In this document: one piece after another, positions 42,721-54,956 of the stretch
Position numbering within the stretch: position 1 is the first letter of the stretch
Layout: each line of letters begins with the position of its first letter
Notes under the pieces: generated by a model
What the model was told of the DNA's origin: nothing
Database searches by the model: none
Seen by the model: the letters and a program-made list of their open reading frames with translations, nothing else
Origin: Eublepharis macularius
Lineage: Eukaryota > Chordata > Lepidosauria > Squamata > Eublepharidae
Length of the DNA stretch: 64,000 bases
Assembly (NCBI RefSeq): GCF_028583425.1
Contig: NC_072799.1
Location: 87,220,217-87,284,216 of the forward strand
Reading direction: 5' to 3'
Program-made: the position numbers and the translations under genes

Positions 42721-43318
42721 CCAGCCAAAAAGCATTTTCCAACTCAGAAAAGTGTTTATCACTCCTTTGTGATATCTCTACACAACTCTGTTAAAAAGTA
42801 GTACTGGAACTAAAATTGATTTAAGCCTATCGCCTTCCAGCAATTTACATCCAACCTGGATCAGGGTAAAGCCTGCTCCTTATTTACTTGGAGTCTCTTT
42901 CCAAGGGAAACAGCAGAAAAAAAACAGCCTCCTGGTCAAAATTAGAGTTTGAATCGGATATTGCCCTTGGTTTCCATCTTCAGGTCATTTCAAGATCTGT
43001 TTTCCCAGTGAGCCTTACTGCTTTTGGAAAGCCCAAGAAGCCTGTCAATATGTGAAGAAAACCACTAGACCATAACATTTTTAAAAAATTGATTCCCAGT
43101 ATAAAGGTACATTTTGAGAAAGAATTTATTTTTCTGCTTTGGATTTTTTTTCTTGTTCCAAAGTGCACCTTTGTTCAGTACTATAGTTATTTTATGATAA
43201 AGGAACTGTGTCAAATTTCTTTTGTAGTAGTAATAAAAGAACTGAGCAATATAAGAGTACTAGCACTGCCATTACAAACAGCTATAGTACGGTATACTCA
43301 GTACTGTGTAGTACTGAG
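42721..43318. other. No recognised feature
   Basis: Unassigned AT-rich DNA. Confidence 0.45.
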
Positions 43319-43568
43319 AGCCAGTTTGGTGTAGTGGTTAAGAGCGGCAGGACTCTAATCTGGAGAAACAGGTTTGATTCCCCACTCCTCCACTTATAGC
43401 CAGCTGGGTGACCTTGGGTCAGTCACAGCTCTCTCAGAACTCTCTCAGCCCCACCCACCTCACAGGGTGATTGTTGTTGTGGGGATAATAATAACATACT
43501 TTGTAAATCGTTCTGAGTGGGTGTTAAGTTGCCCTGAAGGATGGTATATAAATCAAATGTTGTTTATT
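43319..43568 (+). repeat. tRNA-derived SINE, full length, plus strand
   Basis: AGCCAGTTTGGTGTAGTGG opens it. The B box is GGTTTGATTCC. The body has CAGCTGGGTGACCTTGGGTC and the 3' end is GGTATATAAATCAAATGTTG. Best copy in the window. Confidence 0.9.
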
Positions 43569-45540
43569 ACTTTCCCTGAGAACTCTTTATTATCATAAAC
43601 ATTTTCATGCGTAAAGTGGTATAAGAGTAATCCTCCTGTGTATTAGGTAGGCTGCCATTTCTCTCGCAACAAGGCCACACGTAGTGACATGACCTAAGGC
43701 CTTGGTTTCAGTTCTAATAATACCAGCCCATTTCGTCGATAGGTCCAATTCCACCCCAGGTCTGGCTCCCCAGTGGCACTGGATCCACTTGCCCTCTTCT
43801 GTGCTGGGTCTGGGTCCAGCTCTGCCCTCCTTCCCTTTGGTTCTGCTGTATTCTGCTGGGTGAATCAATGTGTCTGAATGCTCAGAATGAAATTAGAGAG
43901 GCCTACCTTGAATGGGCGCTCCCTCCCTGTAGTCACTGTGTCTATAACAAGACTGTGAAATGCAAACCTTCAACAGGTAACATTTTTTTTCTGGCTGGCA
44001 AATGACAGGCAGCTGTGAAGGAGAGGGCTGCGACCTAAAGAGATACAGAATAAAGTTTTTTTCCATTACATACCGAGGTTTACATTTGAACATACTACGG
44101 TTTCTGATATAGCAACCAATTATACCTTCATCCAGAGCTACTAAGGTTGCACCATCAAACTTTTTGGCCCAATTCATGATTGTGCCGGGGAACACCAATT
44201 AGGGAACAAATCTAGAATAGTAGCCATTGTTAAGAGTTCATAATTCAAGTAAAGTTTCTAAGTTGAACATTCTAGACTATTTTTCACTTCACTTACGAAG
44301 CTTGCAGCCATAAATATTACTACTTGTGTACCAGTGAAATATATGGAGCAGACAATGGGATCTTGGGCTCAGAATGGATTTGCTTAGCAAATGTTATGCA
44401 TTATATATAAAGAAACGGGATTATAATCACTTAGTATGGGACAATTTTAATTTTAAGCTTAATACAAGAATTAAAAATGTATTTTTATCTAGAGATTTAA
44501 CTCTTAAATTAAGAATCTATTATGGATGAATGGAGTTGGTTATAAATTACAACATGCTAAATTTTACAAAGCTATTGCTACAGTAAAACAAAGGCAAAAG
44601 ATTGACTGCACCCAAGAACTCTACATACATGCACACACTACATTGCCCAAATCATAGATCATTTTTGGCTGCTATATTCTGTCCTAGACACATTGACATG
44701 GAAACCAAGCCCAATGACTTCTATTTCATGTCATATGATTTTAGGATGACAGCATAAGGGCCACTGTGGTCTAAAGTAGGGTGTTTAGACACCCACTGTT
44801 TTGGCTCCTGGTATGCTTGCCTGTCATTCAGTGGGAGCCAATCCCATTCAAGCACCTTACACAAGTTCATTGGATTACTTTTCATGTATTCGAACACTAC
44901 AGTGCAGTGCAATCAACAGAGATTCACGCATGTGCGTTCTCACGCATGCCTGTGGGAATCATACATTCCACTTCCTCCATAGACCTGTTGTCAGAGCAAG
45001 CTGCTTGGCAGCCAATTGGATAACCGATCTGAGCAAATCAGTCAGCCAACCAGTGATTATAAACTTTATTGTTTTTTTAAAAAGTCTTACCTTTCGGTGT
45101 TTGTTTAAGTCTATGTAATTAGCTTTATTTAGTGCTTGTGCATTTTCATGCAGTCTTAGGGGAGGCACAGTTCCTACTTTATGCCATTTATTTACCTGTC
45201 CTGATCATTCATGACCCTGGGCACAATCTTTCTCACTTTCTCTGCACAGATGCAAAAGGCAAGGCAACAAAACTCCACTTCCACAAGGAAATGAAACCAC
45301 TTCAACAGCTACTGCACAGCTGCAAAGCTGTTCTAACAACCTTCAAAGCGAAGAGCAGGCAGATCAGAGAGGTTCATCTCACAGTGGATTATGGATGTTT
45401 AACATCCCATGTTTGCCTGTTGAACATGTTTGCTGCAAAGTTCACAGCATCCGTAGTCTAAAGGAACAAGTGCATAGATAAGGGGCCAATTCTTTGACTT
45501 CTTTACCTTTCCATGTACAAAGCTGTCATACTATTGGCAT
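43569..45540. other. No recognised gene
   Basis: Only short frames such as 44781-45118; none shows family motifs. Confidence 0.45.
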
Positions 45541-45689
45541 AGATCCAATAGTCGTGTTAGTCTGTATTTGCAAAATAGTAAAAGATGCATCTGACGATGC
45601 CTCTGATGAAGAGAGCTGTGGTTCTCGAAAGCTTATGCTACAATAAAGTTGGTAAGTTTTAAAGGTGCTACTGGACTCTTTACTATTTT
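45541..45689. repeat. Dispersed repeat with inverted ends
   Basis: CAAAATAGTAAAAGA and TCTTTACTATTTT are inverted. TCTCGAAAGCTTATGCTACA ATAAAGTTGGTAAG and GGTGCTACTGGACTC are typical of an abundant reptile repeat. Confidence 0.65.
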
Positions 45690-46594
45690 CCATACTATTG
45701 ACAGGTATTCATGGTCATTCCTATAGATCTTCCTTTATACAAATGAGTTGCTCTAAAGGTGAATGCCTGTTTCCCTGATAAATGAGACAGTATTTATTAA
45801 TCACCTTCATATCTTGCCCTTCCTCCAGTAGCTTCATGAAGCAAGTGTGAGGTTTTCCTCTTTCATCCTCCTAACAATCTTGAAGATCACAGTAGGGTGA
45901 CGGTGAGTGGCTGGCCCAGGTTTGCTTTTGTGAGCTTCCTTAGTTGGTGGTAATTCAGCGTCTGGTTTCCTCAGTCTCAAGTATGTTACTCTACTCTGTT
46001 AATACCACACTAGCAGAAAAAAGTAAGAAATGGGAAATTAAAACCCAGAAGCAGATATAAGTGGATAAAAAGGCTACAGATGACAAATCAAAGTTGCAGT
46101 TGGCTTAGGAACAGTGCTTACATTGGAAGTGTGATTCGTTACCTGAATAAAATAGGTATGTATACCGTGGAGATTTTTAGACACCCACATGATTAATCAG
46201 TCCTTCTAACAGCAAAAAAGTGAGCAGCCCACGTGCTAACCAAGCAGCTAAAGAGGGGACTAAAAAAGAAGGGGGAGGTTCCTGCATGCTCAGGGGACAC
46301 CTTAACTCTACTGAAAAAATTTTAATGGAAAGATTCTTCAACCTGGGAAAACTGGGAAGTTTATGTTGGGGTTGAACCCTAGCACCGGAGGTCAGTCGTT
46401 TGTACTTTTGCAGAAAAGTCCCTGTTTTACTTACGGATTTGTGAAATTAGCATTCAGATTCAGTGAGCCTGATGCAAGCTCAAGGGTATAAAAGAAAATC
46501 AGATTTCCAAGACCTTAGACTTAGAGGATTCCCAAACTTTTGACAGTCATCTCATGCCTGGAAAAAATACGATACACCTTTTTCCAAGATAGTT
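45690..46594. other. No recognised feature
   Basis: Unassigned AT-rich DNA. Confidence 0.45.
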
Positions 46595-46748
46595 TCAGGT
46601 GGGCAGCCATTTTGGTCTACAGTAGACCAGCAAGATGTGAGTGCAGTGGCATCTTAAAGACCTAACAATGGGAACTTATACCTTGAAAGCCTATACCTTG
46701 AAGATTTTGTTGGTCTCCAAGGTGCTACTGGACTCGAATCTTGCTTTC
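46595..46748. repeat. Fold-back dispersed repeat, 154 bp
   Basis: AGCAAGATGTGAGTGCAGTG GCATCTTAAAGACC pairs with GGTCTCCAAGGTGCTACTGG ACTCGAATCTTGCT. Two arms around a TATACCTTGAAAGCC core. Related to 45541-45689 by GGTGCTACTGGACTC. Confidence 0.75.
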
Positions 46749-47149
46749 CAAGATACAGTCATTAAATTTCATGTACCTCACAAGAATTTGATTACAAACA
46801 GGAGACCACTTTGAGCTCTTTTGAAGAACCAGTGGAAATAAATGAGATAATAGAGACCTTTTCTTGCTTTGCTCTTCCTTGTCTCCATCTCCTAATTCCT
46901 AATTCCTAATTCCCTTAGCAGTCGATCATCAAGCACCGAAATTGATTTTGGTAGACTTTTCCACATGCCTGCACTCCCTCTGCATTTTAATAGTTGTGGA
47001 GTCAGTATATTTCTCGCTCGCATGCCCTAAATATTCAGGATTTTCAAGTGACAGTGTTGCATTATCAGTAGCATTATTGGTGGCATCACAGGACCCTGGT
47101 CTTTTTTAAATTTAAGTGCATGCTTAAGCCCTCCATTCCCCCAGGGAAC
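46749..47149. other. No recognised feature
   Basis: Unassigned. Confidence 0.45.
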
Positions 47150-47432
47150 TTTTGCAATTTTTTTAAAATGGTCAATTTCATAATGTTATAATGATCTATA
47201 ATTGTAATAATAGATGCAGCAGGTTTTCTGAATCTCCAGTTTTCATTTAAAAAAAAGACTCTAGCCCTTTCTGTTGCGGAGATATGCCCTTTCCCTTGTA
47301 TATTTGCAAGGGATGGGACTAGGAACTTACTGTTTTAAAAAATGGAAACTGGTGATTCAGAGAACCTGCTGCACCTATTACTGCAATATTAGGTCATTAT
47401 AATATTATGAAATTAATGATTAAAAAAAAGAT
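47150..47432. mobile_element. Fold-back (palindromic) MITE, about 283 bp
   Basis: Left arm TCAATTTCATAATGTTATAA to TGCAGCAGGTTTTCTGAATC pairs with right arm GATTCAGAGAACCTGCTGCA to TTATAATATTATGAAATTAA. The loop contains CTAGCCCTTTCTGTTGCGGA. The copy at 20380-20600 is related. Confidence 0.75.
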
Positions 47433-48209
47433 CAAAAATGAAACTGGGAGGGGAAGGAAGGTGGAGGGTGGGACGAGTGGTTTGATCATGCTGAACAACC
47501 AATAATCAGAAAGTGGGTTGGAGACGGGTGGGAGTGGGTAGTAGAAACAAAACTTACATTCCACACAAGGAAGAAAGGCAGCTCAGAATCTGCTTTTAAA
47601 AAAGAATGGAGTAAAAGTGGTAAAAAAAAAAGGAGGGGTGGGAAGGAATGAACTGAAAACAAAAGGCAAAAAAGTATGCAGAAATCGGGAGATAAATCAA
47701 AAATGTATGGGGCTAGAAAAATCCCATGCAGAAAAGATCCAAAACAGGCTAAATATAGATTGCAAATATTTAAGCACCCAAAGGAGTATCTCCAGAGAAG
47801 CAAGAAATCATCATCATAATAGGGAGATGTCCCTTTGCTATTGACACATTGACAAAAAGAACAGGTCACCTCTCAACCATATTCAGTCAAAATATGTATA
47901 CGTGTGTGTGTGTCTATGCGCGTGCACAGACCACTTACTTTGAACAATGGCTAACTGCAGAAATTTTTTTGTATGCTAGGCCTTGGGTCTTGAACATATG
48001 AAGGAATGATCTTTAAAATGTTTCCAAGCACCTACAAAATGCATTTTCTTCATTTATTACTCAACCATGTGCATTGAGGATTAGGGAACAATACGTGCAA
48101 GGACAGCCTTGCAGATTTGAGCTCTGAATGGCTTTTAACGCCCCCCCCAACCCAAAATTAACCACTGGAAAGCAGATTTGATATTTACACTCTTAGCAAC
48201 CACCTTATA
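47433..48209. other. No recognised feature
   Basis: The minus frame at 47486-47869 is phenylalanine- and leucine-rich because of poly-A on the plus strand. Not a supported gene. Confidence 0.45.
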
Positions 48210-48292
48210 GTGAAATCCTAACCAGAGTTACTCCAATCTAAGCCCATTGACTTCAATGGGTTGAGACTGGAGTAACTCGGCTAGGATGTCAT
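48210..48292. repeat. Fold-back MITE, second copy of the 16299 family
   Basis: GTGAAATCCTAACCAGAGTT ACTCCA pairs with TGGAGTAACTCGGCTAGGAT GTCAT. Confidence 0.75.
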
Positions 48293-50884
48293 GATTAGTC
48301 TCCTGTGGGAGGTCTACTTGATACTGTGAGGCCTATGACCCAAACTAACATGCCCTATCAAGTGCAGTTTCACTAAACAGTTGCAAAATATTTCCACTTC
48401 TGATTCTGAATAGGGCATCTCACAAATAAACCAAACTGTGGCCAGAAGTAATAAGCAAAGGCACAAACAATTCCAGCAAGCCACGTTACTGTCATGTTGC
48501 CCCTAAAAATGCCTCGTAATTGGTTCGTAAAGGTGACAAAACATGATAGCAAATAGCAGGCTTCTGACATGCACAGAATCCTGATTCGCCCCGACTCATT
48601 ATGAATTTGACAGGAGATTCAAAGATTTCCAGGGAACTGACACAAACTGCATTTGAGCATTAGTTTACTAGTGAACTGTCTGTCATTAAGGAGGAAACAC
48701 TGGACCTGTCTGCAGAAATTCTGAAGAGGGAATGCTGGGGGAGGGGAGGGGAGCAGGTTGTTCATGCTCAGAGTTTTTGCCTTCTTAAGATCTCTCTTGC
48801 AAGATAGCAGTTTATGCTTTGCCAGGGTGTAGAAGCAGATTTTGCTCTTATCACAAAACATAGAACTTAATCGCACCACCCAAGAATAGTGAACAGCAAC
48901 TGCTCCTACGGAAGGACACCACTGCATTTGGCAAGGCTACAGTTTACTAAATAAAATCCCAGTGTATGTATTTAAACAATGGGCTATGGTACACTCTGCA
49001 TGCTACCATCTTGTAGATCCTAGAGATGAACTATTACCAGTTATTAAATTTTCCAAGTCTATCACATTTCTGTTTTCCCTTTCATATGGGCTCTTTAATC
49101 CTGTTTTGGCATCTGAAGGCAATCAATTTTTTTAAAGATTTCACACACCCAAAAGATAAAGTAACAGGAATAACAATAACAGGAAAAAAAACTGATCAAA
49201 GGTTTTGGAAAAGCTGGACCGAAGCTTCATTTATTGCAAGAGGACAGCATTTTAGCCATAAACTTTAAAAAAGCAACATGTTTTGTCTTCAGAAGCCCAA
49301 ACAAGTTAAAAGAGTATGAAAACTTTTAAAAATACATTTGCCTTCAGAAACCATAGTGGATTAAAACGTATTTATGAAAGGGACCTACCCTCACATTCCT
49401 GTGTGTCATCCAAGATCTTCCTATCCAAAATATGACTGAACTTTAAGTTATCTGCATGGCGCTTTCTCCACCTCCATCTTATGTTTTAAACTACAGATAA
49501 GATCTCAGCACCACGCCCCACTTTTTTTTGCTTTATTGAACATTCTATCTGATGATGTCTTCCATGAAACTGGAAAGCTCATGCAATGTATTGTGATTTT
49601 CATTGATTTTAATAATGGGGTTTGGATTGTCCATGCTTGCTCCCCCCATAAAAAATCTCTTGGTAGTGGCTCTCCAAAATTGCAATCTGTGTTCCCCAAA
49701 TGGTATCTATGGATGGAAATACAGCAGAAAATAACAAACCCACTCTTTCCCAAGTATTCCTAATGAAAGAACATATATCAGAGGAAAAGGAACCAGTAAT
49801 GTAAGCAGCCATTAAAATGAATGGGAGTGGGTGGCACACAACCACAGCAAGGGAATTTACGTATGAGACTAAACAGTATCTCCAGATAAAATAAAATGCC
49901 AAGGAAGAGGGGTAACCAGGAAAAGATTCAAACTGTATTTTCTTCACAATGAATATGTTGCTGCTTATAAACAACTTTTTGACAAACCAAAAGCTATTCA
50001 TTGCTCATATTTCAGTGTAATTAACTTGATAAATTAGATTTTTTAAAAAAGTATTTGCTAGATGTGGAAAACTGGAAGAAACAGATTCAATTTTTATTGA
50101 AAGCTAGGACAGTACAAAAAGGTACATTCTAGAAATGATAATGTTACTCCAAAGATAAAAATACCACTTAAGAAGCAATAATTATAAAGAACCAAATTAT
50201 TAATTTTTTTCCACAGAGCCTGCTAAAGTTTTCTTGGAAATCAAGTTTAAGGAGTATAATTCCCTTTTACAGTGTGCCTCCAGAAGTAAAAGACACCTCT
50301 TGAGACTGCGTATAATTTTAAAATTAGCTTCAGTACTTAAAAAAAATGTATAGCTTGCCCAGAATAAAAACTGTCTTGTTTTTCACTGGCAATGGAAGAA
50401 CACAGCTCTCTTCTGCTCTTGGTGTACATTAAGGCTGGATTATTAACTATGCTAAACGTGTTATATTGGAAGTCTCTGGAAGTTCCCAGAGGGATGCAGA
50501 GCAGCAGAGAGTCTGGCTGGCTCGCTATCGGGGCCCTTTTACTTCTGCGGTTTTGCTTTTGTTGTTTAGTAGCTTTGTCAAGTTGCTATGGTTGCCATTG
50601 TTTGTTTCTGATCTGTTTTGGGTAATTTTTATAATTTTATTGTTGCTCTGGTTTTTTTTTTTTAAACTGATTTTATGACTGGTTTGCTATTTTAATTGTG
50701 TGTTCCATAACTGATGCTCCCCAGAATGATCACTTGCAAATTGAGTGGCTTGACAAAAGTCACCAGACAGCAACTATTAGCCAGACAAACCAAAGCATAA
50801 GGTGAAACAGTCATGTGTGTATTATGCAGTAGTCTGGAACAGCTTACTTTCCTACCACTTTATAGCCAGTTTCTTTCTCCTCTT
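48293..50884. other. No recognised gene
   Basis: AT-rich stretch of 2.6 kb with only short frames. No tandem or inverted structure noticed. Confidence 0.45.
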
Positions 50885-51108
50885 CAGGGCTTTTTTTCTG
50901 GGAAAAGAGGTGGCGGAACTCAGTGGCCTCAGAGAAAACGGTCACATGGCTGGTGGCCCCTCCCCCTGATCTCCAGACAGAGGAGAGTTTAGATTGCCCT
51001 CCCCGCTGCTCCATCTGGAGATCAGGGGGCGGGGCCACCGGCAATGTGACCATTTTCAAGAGGTGCCGGAATTCTCTTCCACCACATTCCAGCTGAAAAA
51101 AAGCCCTG
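50885..51108. mobile_element. hAT-type MITE, 224 bp, perfect 8-bp target duplication
   Basis: CAGGGCTTTTTTTC and the complement of CTGAAAAAAAGCCCTG form the ends. CTCCTCTT flanks both sides (50877-50884, 51109-51116). The truncated copy at 20866 belongs to the same family. Confidence 0.9.
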
Positions 51109-51225
51109 CTCCTCTTTGAGTCCCTTTTCAAAACCTGTATCTTTCCTGACCATGTAGCCCTCACCTTTTCTATGCTGTCTCCTATCAGTGAAAGGTTTTC
51201 TCCCCCCTCACACACAGATTTTGTG

Positions 51226-51647
51226 AGTCTTTCTACACGAGACACCTTGGTGCATGTTCATCAAGTGTAGGGAGACACAATGTTAGCTGGGAAGTGTAGT
51301 TAAAAAGACAGAGTCTCTGGAAATCACTCCTCAGAGGGTTTATTAATGTCATCTTTGCCTCCCCAAAGGTTCTGTCAGTTTCACCTCTCCAGTCTAAAAC
51401 TGTGTAGGATCACAACCAGAGAGTAGCAAGGAATGGAAATGAGCTGCAGCTGCCTTCCAGAGCCGGGCTTGGACCTGGAGAGGTTATAATGGGCTGAAGT
51501 TTCCCTTCTGGCATTTCACAGCCTCTTCACACAGCTCCAGTGTATAGCAAAGCCTTTGCCCTGCTACCTGCTCTGTCTTTCCTGGATAACATTGCATCTC
51601 TTGACACGTGTTCTTCACGTGTCAGATGTCTCGTGTAGAGAGACTCT
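51226..51647. mobile_element. Inverted-repeat MITE, about 422 bp
   Basis: GAGTCTTTCTACACGAGACA CC pairs with the complement of AGATGTCTCGTGTAGAGAGA CTC. No coding sequence. The target duplication is unclear. Confidence 0.65.
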
Positions 51648-52659
51648 GTGATTCTGTTCCTCTTTGCCTGTTCTTTCTGAATGCAGAACTATACCTTCAG
51701 GACTTCTATAAGGGACCTGCTGTTTAGAATCTTACCATTTAAAAATGTAGATAGGAGACTCCCATGATCAAATGCCTTCCTAAGTAACTGTTACAATAAC
51801 CCTACATAATAATGGCCATGAGAAATCATGGCTTCCAGAAAACTGCACAGCAAGTTTATGGCTGGTGTCCAATTAGAACCAGAAACAGCCAGCTCATGCT
51901 CTTAACAGCTACTTGCTCTCTAAATAATGGCAGGTGAGATGGGAATATGTGCTGTTGTATCTGATCTTGTTTAATTACTTCATGGAATTAATAGGTATTT
52001 CCAGTTTTGGATTGCATGCCATTCATTCCTTTATACACTGTCATAGTAGAAATCAGCTTTGTGTGAACATTTATGTTTGTTGCTTCTTGTCTTCACACAT
52101 TGGGCTGGATCCAGACTAAATGTTCTGACAACAGAAGGGGGAGGGGAATTCTTGCCACGTCACCCCTCCTGCTCCAGACCCCCAATTTGCTCCCCTGCTG
52201 TTTCGGAGGATCTACTGTCCCTAAGGGCTGTAGTAGGAGAGGGGAAGTTGTTATTTCTGTTCCACTGGCAACAGTGCCTCCCACTAGAGCCTTTGTCTCC
52301 ACCAGAAAGCTTACAACACCCCCTCCCAAATATAATTAAACCATCAGCAGCAACAACAAAATTTAGTGTAACAGCCTCTGGTCCAGGATTTGGATGAGCC
52401 AGGTCACTCAAACCCAGAGGCTACAAGCCATGAGCCAAGAGCTATTTGGCTCCTACTCTTTGGGTGGCACCCAAAGGGTCACACATGCTCAGGGTCATGC
52501 TCAGGCTTTAATACCTGAAACGGAAAAGGAGACAAGCTCAGCCTTGATCTTCTACAACTGGCAGCCATGTTTGTAGGATTCCCTCTCTGCTCAAAGAGCC
52601 TCTGGTGATGCCTGGTTGCCTGGATCGAACCCGTGGTATTTCTTAGTTATATACATGAA
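51648..52659. other. No recognised gene
   Basis: Frames of 60-112 codons at 52059-52411 overlap on both strands and show no motif. Confidence 0.45.
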
Positions 52660-52966
52660 ATGTAATGTGGCAAACAGATGTTTGAAAATACACATATCAG
52701 ACAGGTATGCTGATCATCAGTACGGGAGTAACTGGAACTTTCTGGAATTCTTTGAGAAAGTGAACAAACATGTAGATAATGGTAAACTGGTAGACATTAT
52801 AAACTTGGACTTTCAAAAGGGTTTTGACAAAATACCTCACCACTGATAAATAAATCGTTATGTAGGCCCCAGAAACCTAATTAAAGGATTCCATGTTTGG
52901 GCCATTCTATCATGTGGCTATCATGTGGCATAGGAAGCATGAGTATAGGTGGTTGTGAGCTCATTC

Positions 52967-53400
52967 TGTTGGGTGGTGTGTGTGCAGGAATGAAAATAAT
53001 AAAAGCATACCCTTGGTTTATATTTAGAAAAGAAAAAAGAGTTCTTTATTGAAGGAACTCCATACTCTGATAGGAAAGGAGGAGAGAGAGATCCTAACTA
53101 CCTATCTAGTCTAAGGATGGACATGGATGGCAGGGCAAGGCCTGCATCCATGCTGCCAAGGTGGAGGGAAGAGAAAGAGAGAGGTGTTGCCTGGAATAAA
53201 GCCAGGAAGAGGAGGGAGAAGGAGGAAGTCAGGAGGAGGAAATCCTGAGAATAGCAATCTGCATATTAAAGGACAGACAGAGCAGTAAACAATAGTAAAC
53301 AGTAAACAGAGTGCCCTGACTCTCTATCTTTCCAACTCTTCGGTTTGTCCTCCTCAGAAACCTGAGGAGGGAGAGAGCACTGGATCCTCCTCTTCCAACA
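52967..53400. mobile_element. LTR-like insertion in the LINE, candidate
   Basis: TGTTGG and CCAACA ends frame 434 bp with AATAATAAAAGCAT signals near 53000. It lies in the gap of the LINE frame. No target duplication was found, so the edges and type are uncertain. Confidence 0.3.
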
Positions 53401-53654
53401 ACCACAAACTCCTGAGTAAGTCATCGGATAAGAGGATGAGCCCGTTTATTGATTAAAAATTGGTTAAATGATAGGAAGCAGAGAACAGGAATAAAAGGTC
53501 AGTTCTCGCAATGGAGGGGAGTAAGCAGTGGGGTCCCACAACCATTGGTATTGGAGCCAATGCTGTTTCATTTGTTCATAAATGATCCAGAATTGTGGAT
53601 GAACAGTGTAGTGACCAAGTATGCAGATGACATAAAATTATTCAGTTAGCAATT

Positions 53655-53826
53655 TTCCCCAGGCCAGTTTGGCTAGAGATCCTGACAGTGTATTGCCATC
53701 TTCTGGGCGTAGAGTAAGGGTCACTGGGTGTGTGTGTAGGGGGGGAGGCATTTGTGAATTTCCTGCATTGCACAGGGGGTTGGACTAGATGATCCTAGAA
53801 ATCCCTTTCAACCCTATGATTTGATG
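53655..53826 (+). repeat. CR1 LINE 3' end, 5'-truncated
   Basis: GGGGGTTGGACTAGATGATC CTAGAAATCCCTTTCAACCC TATGATTTGATG is the CR1 3' terminus with its short tail repeats. Confidence 0.8.
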
Positions 53827-54690
53827 TTGAAAACCTAGGCCATTGGAACAAAAGATCCTAAGCACATTGGAACAAAATATCCCAATTTCAAGTATATACT
53901 AACGGGGTCTGAACCGACTGAGACTGAGAAGGAGAGATCTTGGGATCATAGTGTACAACTAAATGAAAAATGTCAGCCCAGTGAGACGTAGGAATGAAAA
54001 AGTCAAATTCTATGCTGGGGAATATTAGGACAGGTTTTGGAAATAAAAACGCTAATATTATATCGTCCATGTATAGATCTATGGTGTGGCCTCATTTGGA
54101 ATACTGTGTGTAGTTTTGGTCACCATACCTCAAAGAGGACATTGCAGAGTTGGAAAAAGTACAGAAGAGGCCAACCAAGATGATTAAGGGCTTGGAGCAT
54201 CTTTGCTTTGAGGAAAGGCTGAAGAGCCTGGAACTTTTTAGTTTAGAAAAGAGATGACTAAGGGAGGGCATGATGTTTATAAAATTATGCAGAGAGAATG
54301 AACAACGAGAACTTTTTATCCCTCTCTCAAAATACTAGAACTTGAGGGCATCCAATGAAGTTGATGAGAAGTAGATTGAGGACACACAAAAGGAAATACT
54401 ATTTTATTCAATGAGCGACCAAAATGTGGAATTTGCTACCAGAGGCTGTTGCTATCAGAATTTGCTATCAGTGGCTGTTAGCACTGGTGACTAAAGCAGA
54501 CCTTCGCATTCAGAGATAATAAACTTCTGAATACCAGTGCCAGGAAGCAACTTCAGGGAAAGGCCTCAGCTTCTGTGTCTCGTTGTTGGGCCTCCAGAGT
54601 AACCAGTTGGCCACTGTCTGAGACAGGATGCTGGAGGAGATGGACCACTGGTCGGATCCTGCAAGACTCTTCTTATGTTCTTTTGTTAAC

Positions 54691-54956
54691 ACTCAGAGGC
54701 CAACCTGAACTTGTTGTTTTGTAATGTGTGAAATGATCCTTCTTTTCAAGGAGACATGAAAATAAAAATGACAATAACCAAAAGATGGAACATTCCAAAG
54801 AATTGAATTTATTGCTTTCAATTGATCACTTTCTTTGCCTGATTATTTGATTACTTCACTCGGCGAATCCATATAATAAGGGCAGCTCCTGAGTAGAAAG
54901 CAATGAGCAGCTATTATTATTATCCTACAAACATAAGTCATTTAAAATGGCCTGGA
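54691..54956. other. Spacer between LINE copies
   Basis: No feature, except that its last 13 bases are the left target duplication of the L1. Confidence 0.5.

Larger units (their letters stand above)
52660..54690 (+). pseudogene. CR1/L3-type LINE ORF2 remnant split by two insertions
   Basis: Decayed non-LTR reverse transcriptase. Block 1 (to about 52850) gives WNFLEFFEKVNKHVDNGKLV and INLDFQKGFDKIPHH, the RT motif with the first catalytic aspartate. Block 2 (53410-53650) gives KNWLNDRKQRTG, SSGVPQ and KYADDIKLFS, the active-site motif. Block 3 (53827-54690) gives EKERSWDHSVQLNEKCQ, then an ASFGILCV-type segment, [12 protein letters not shown] and GLGASLL. It ends with the common 3' sequence GACCACTGGTCGGATCCTGC, CTCTTCTTATGTTC. 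The blocks are in ORF2 order, so one LINE copy was interrupted at 52850-53410 and 53655-53826. Confidence 0.7.

Noticed and set aside
43319..43568. tRNA gene
   Set aside because: A and B boxes are present but there is no complete cloverleaf, and the body and 3' end match a SINE found elsewhere in the window.
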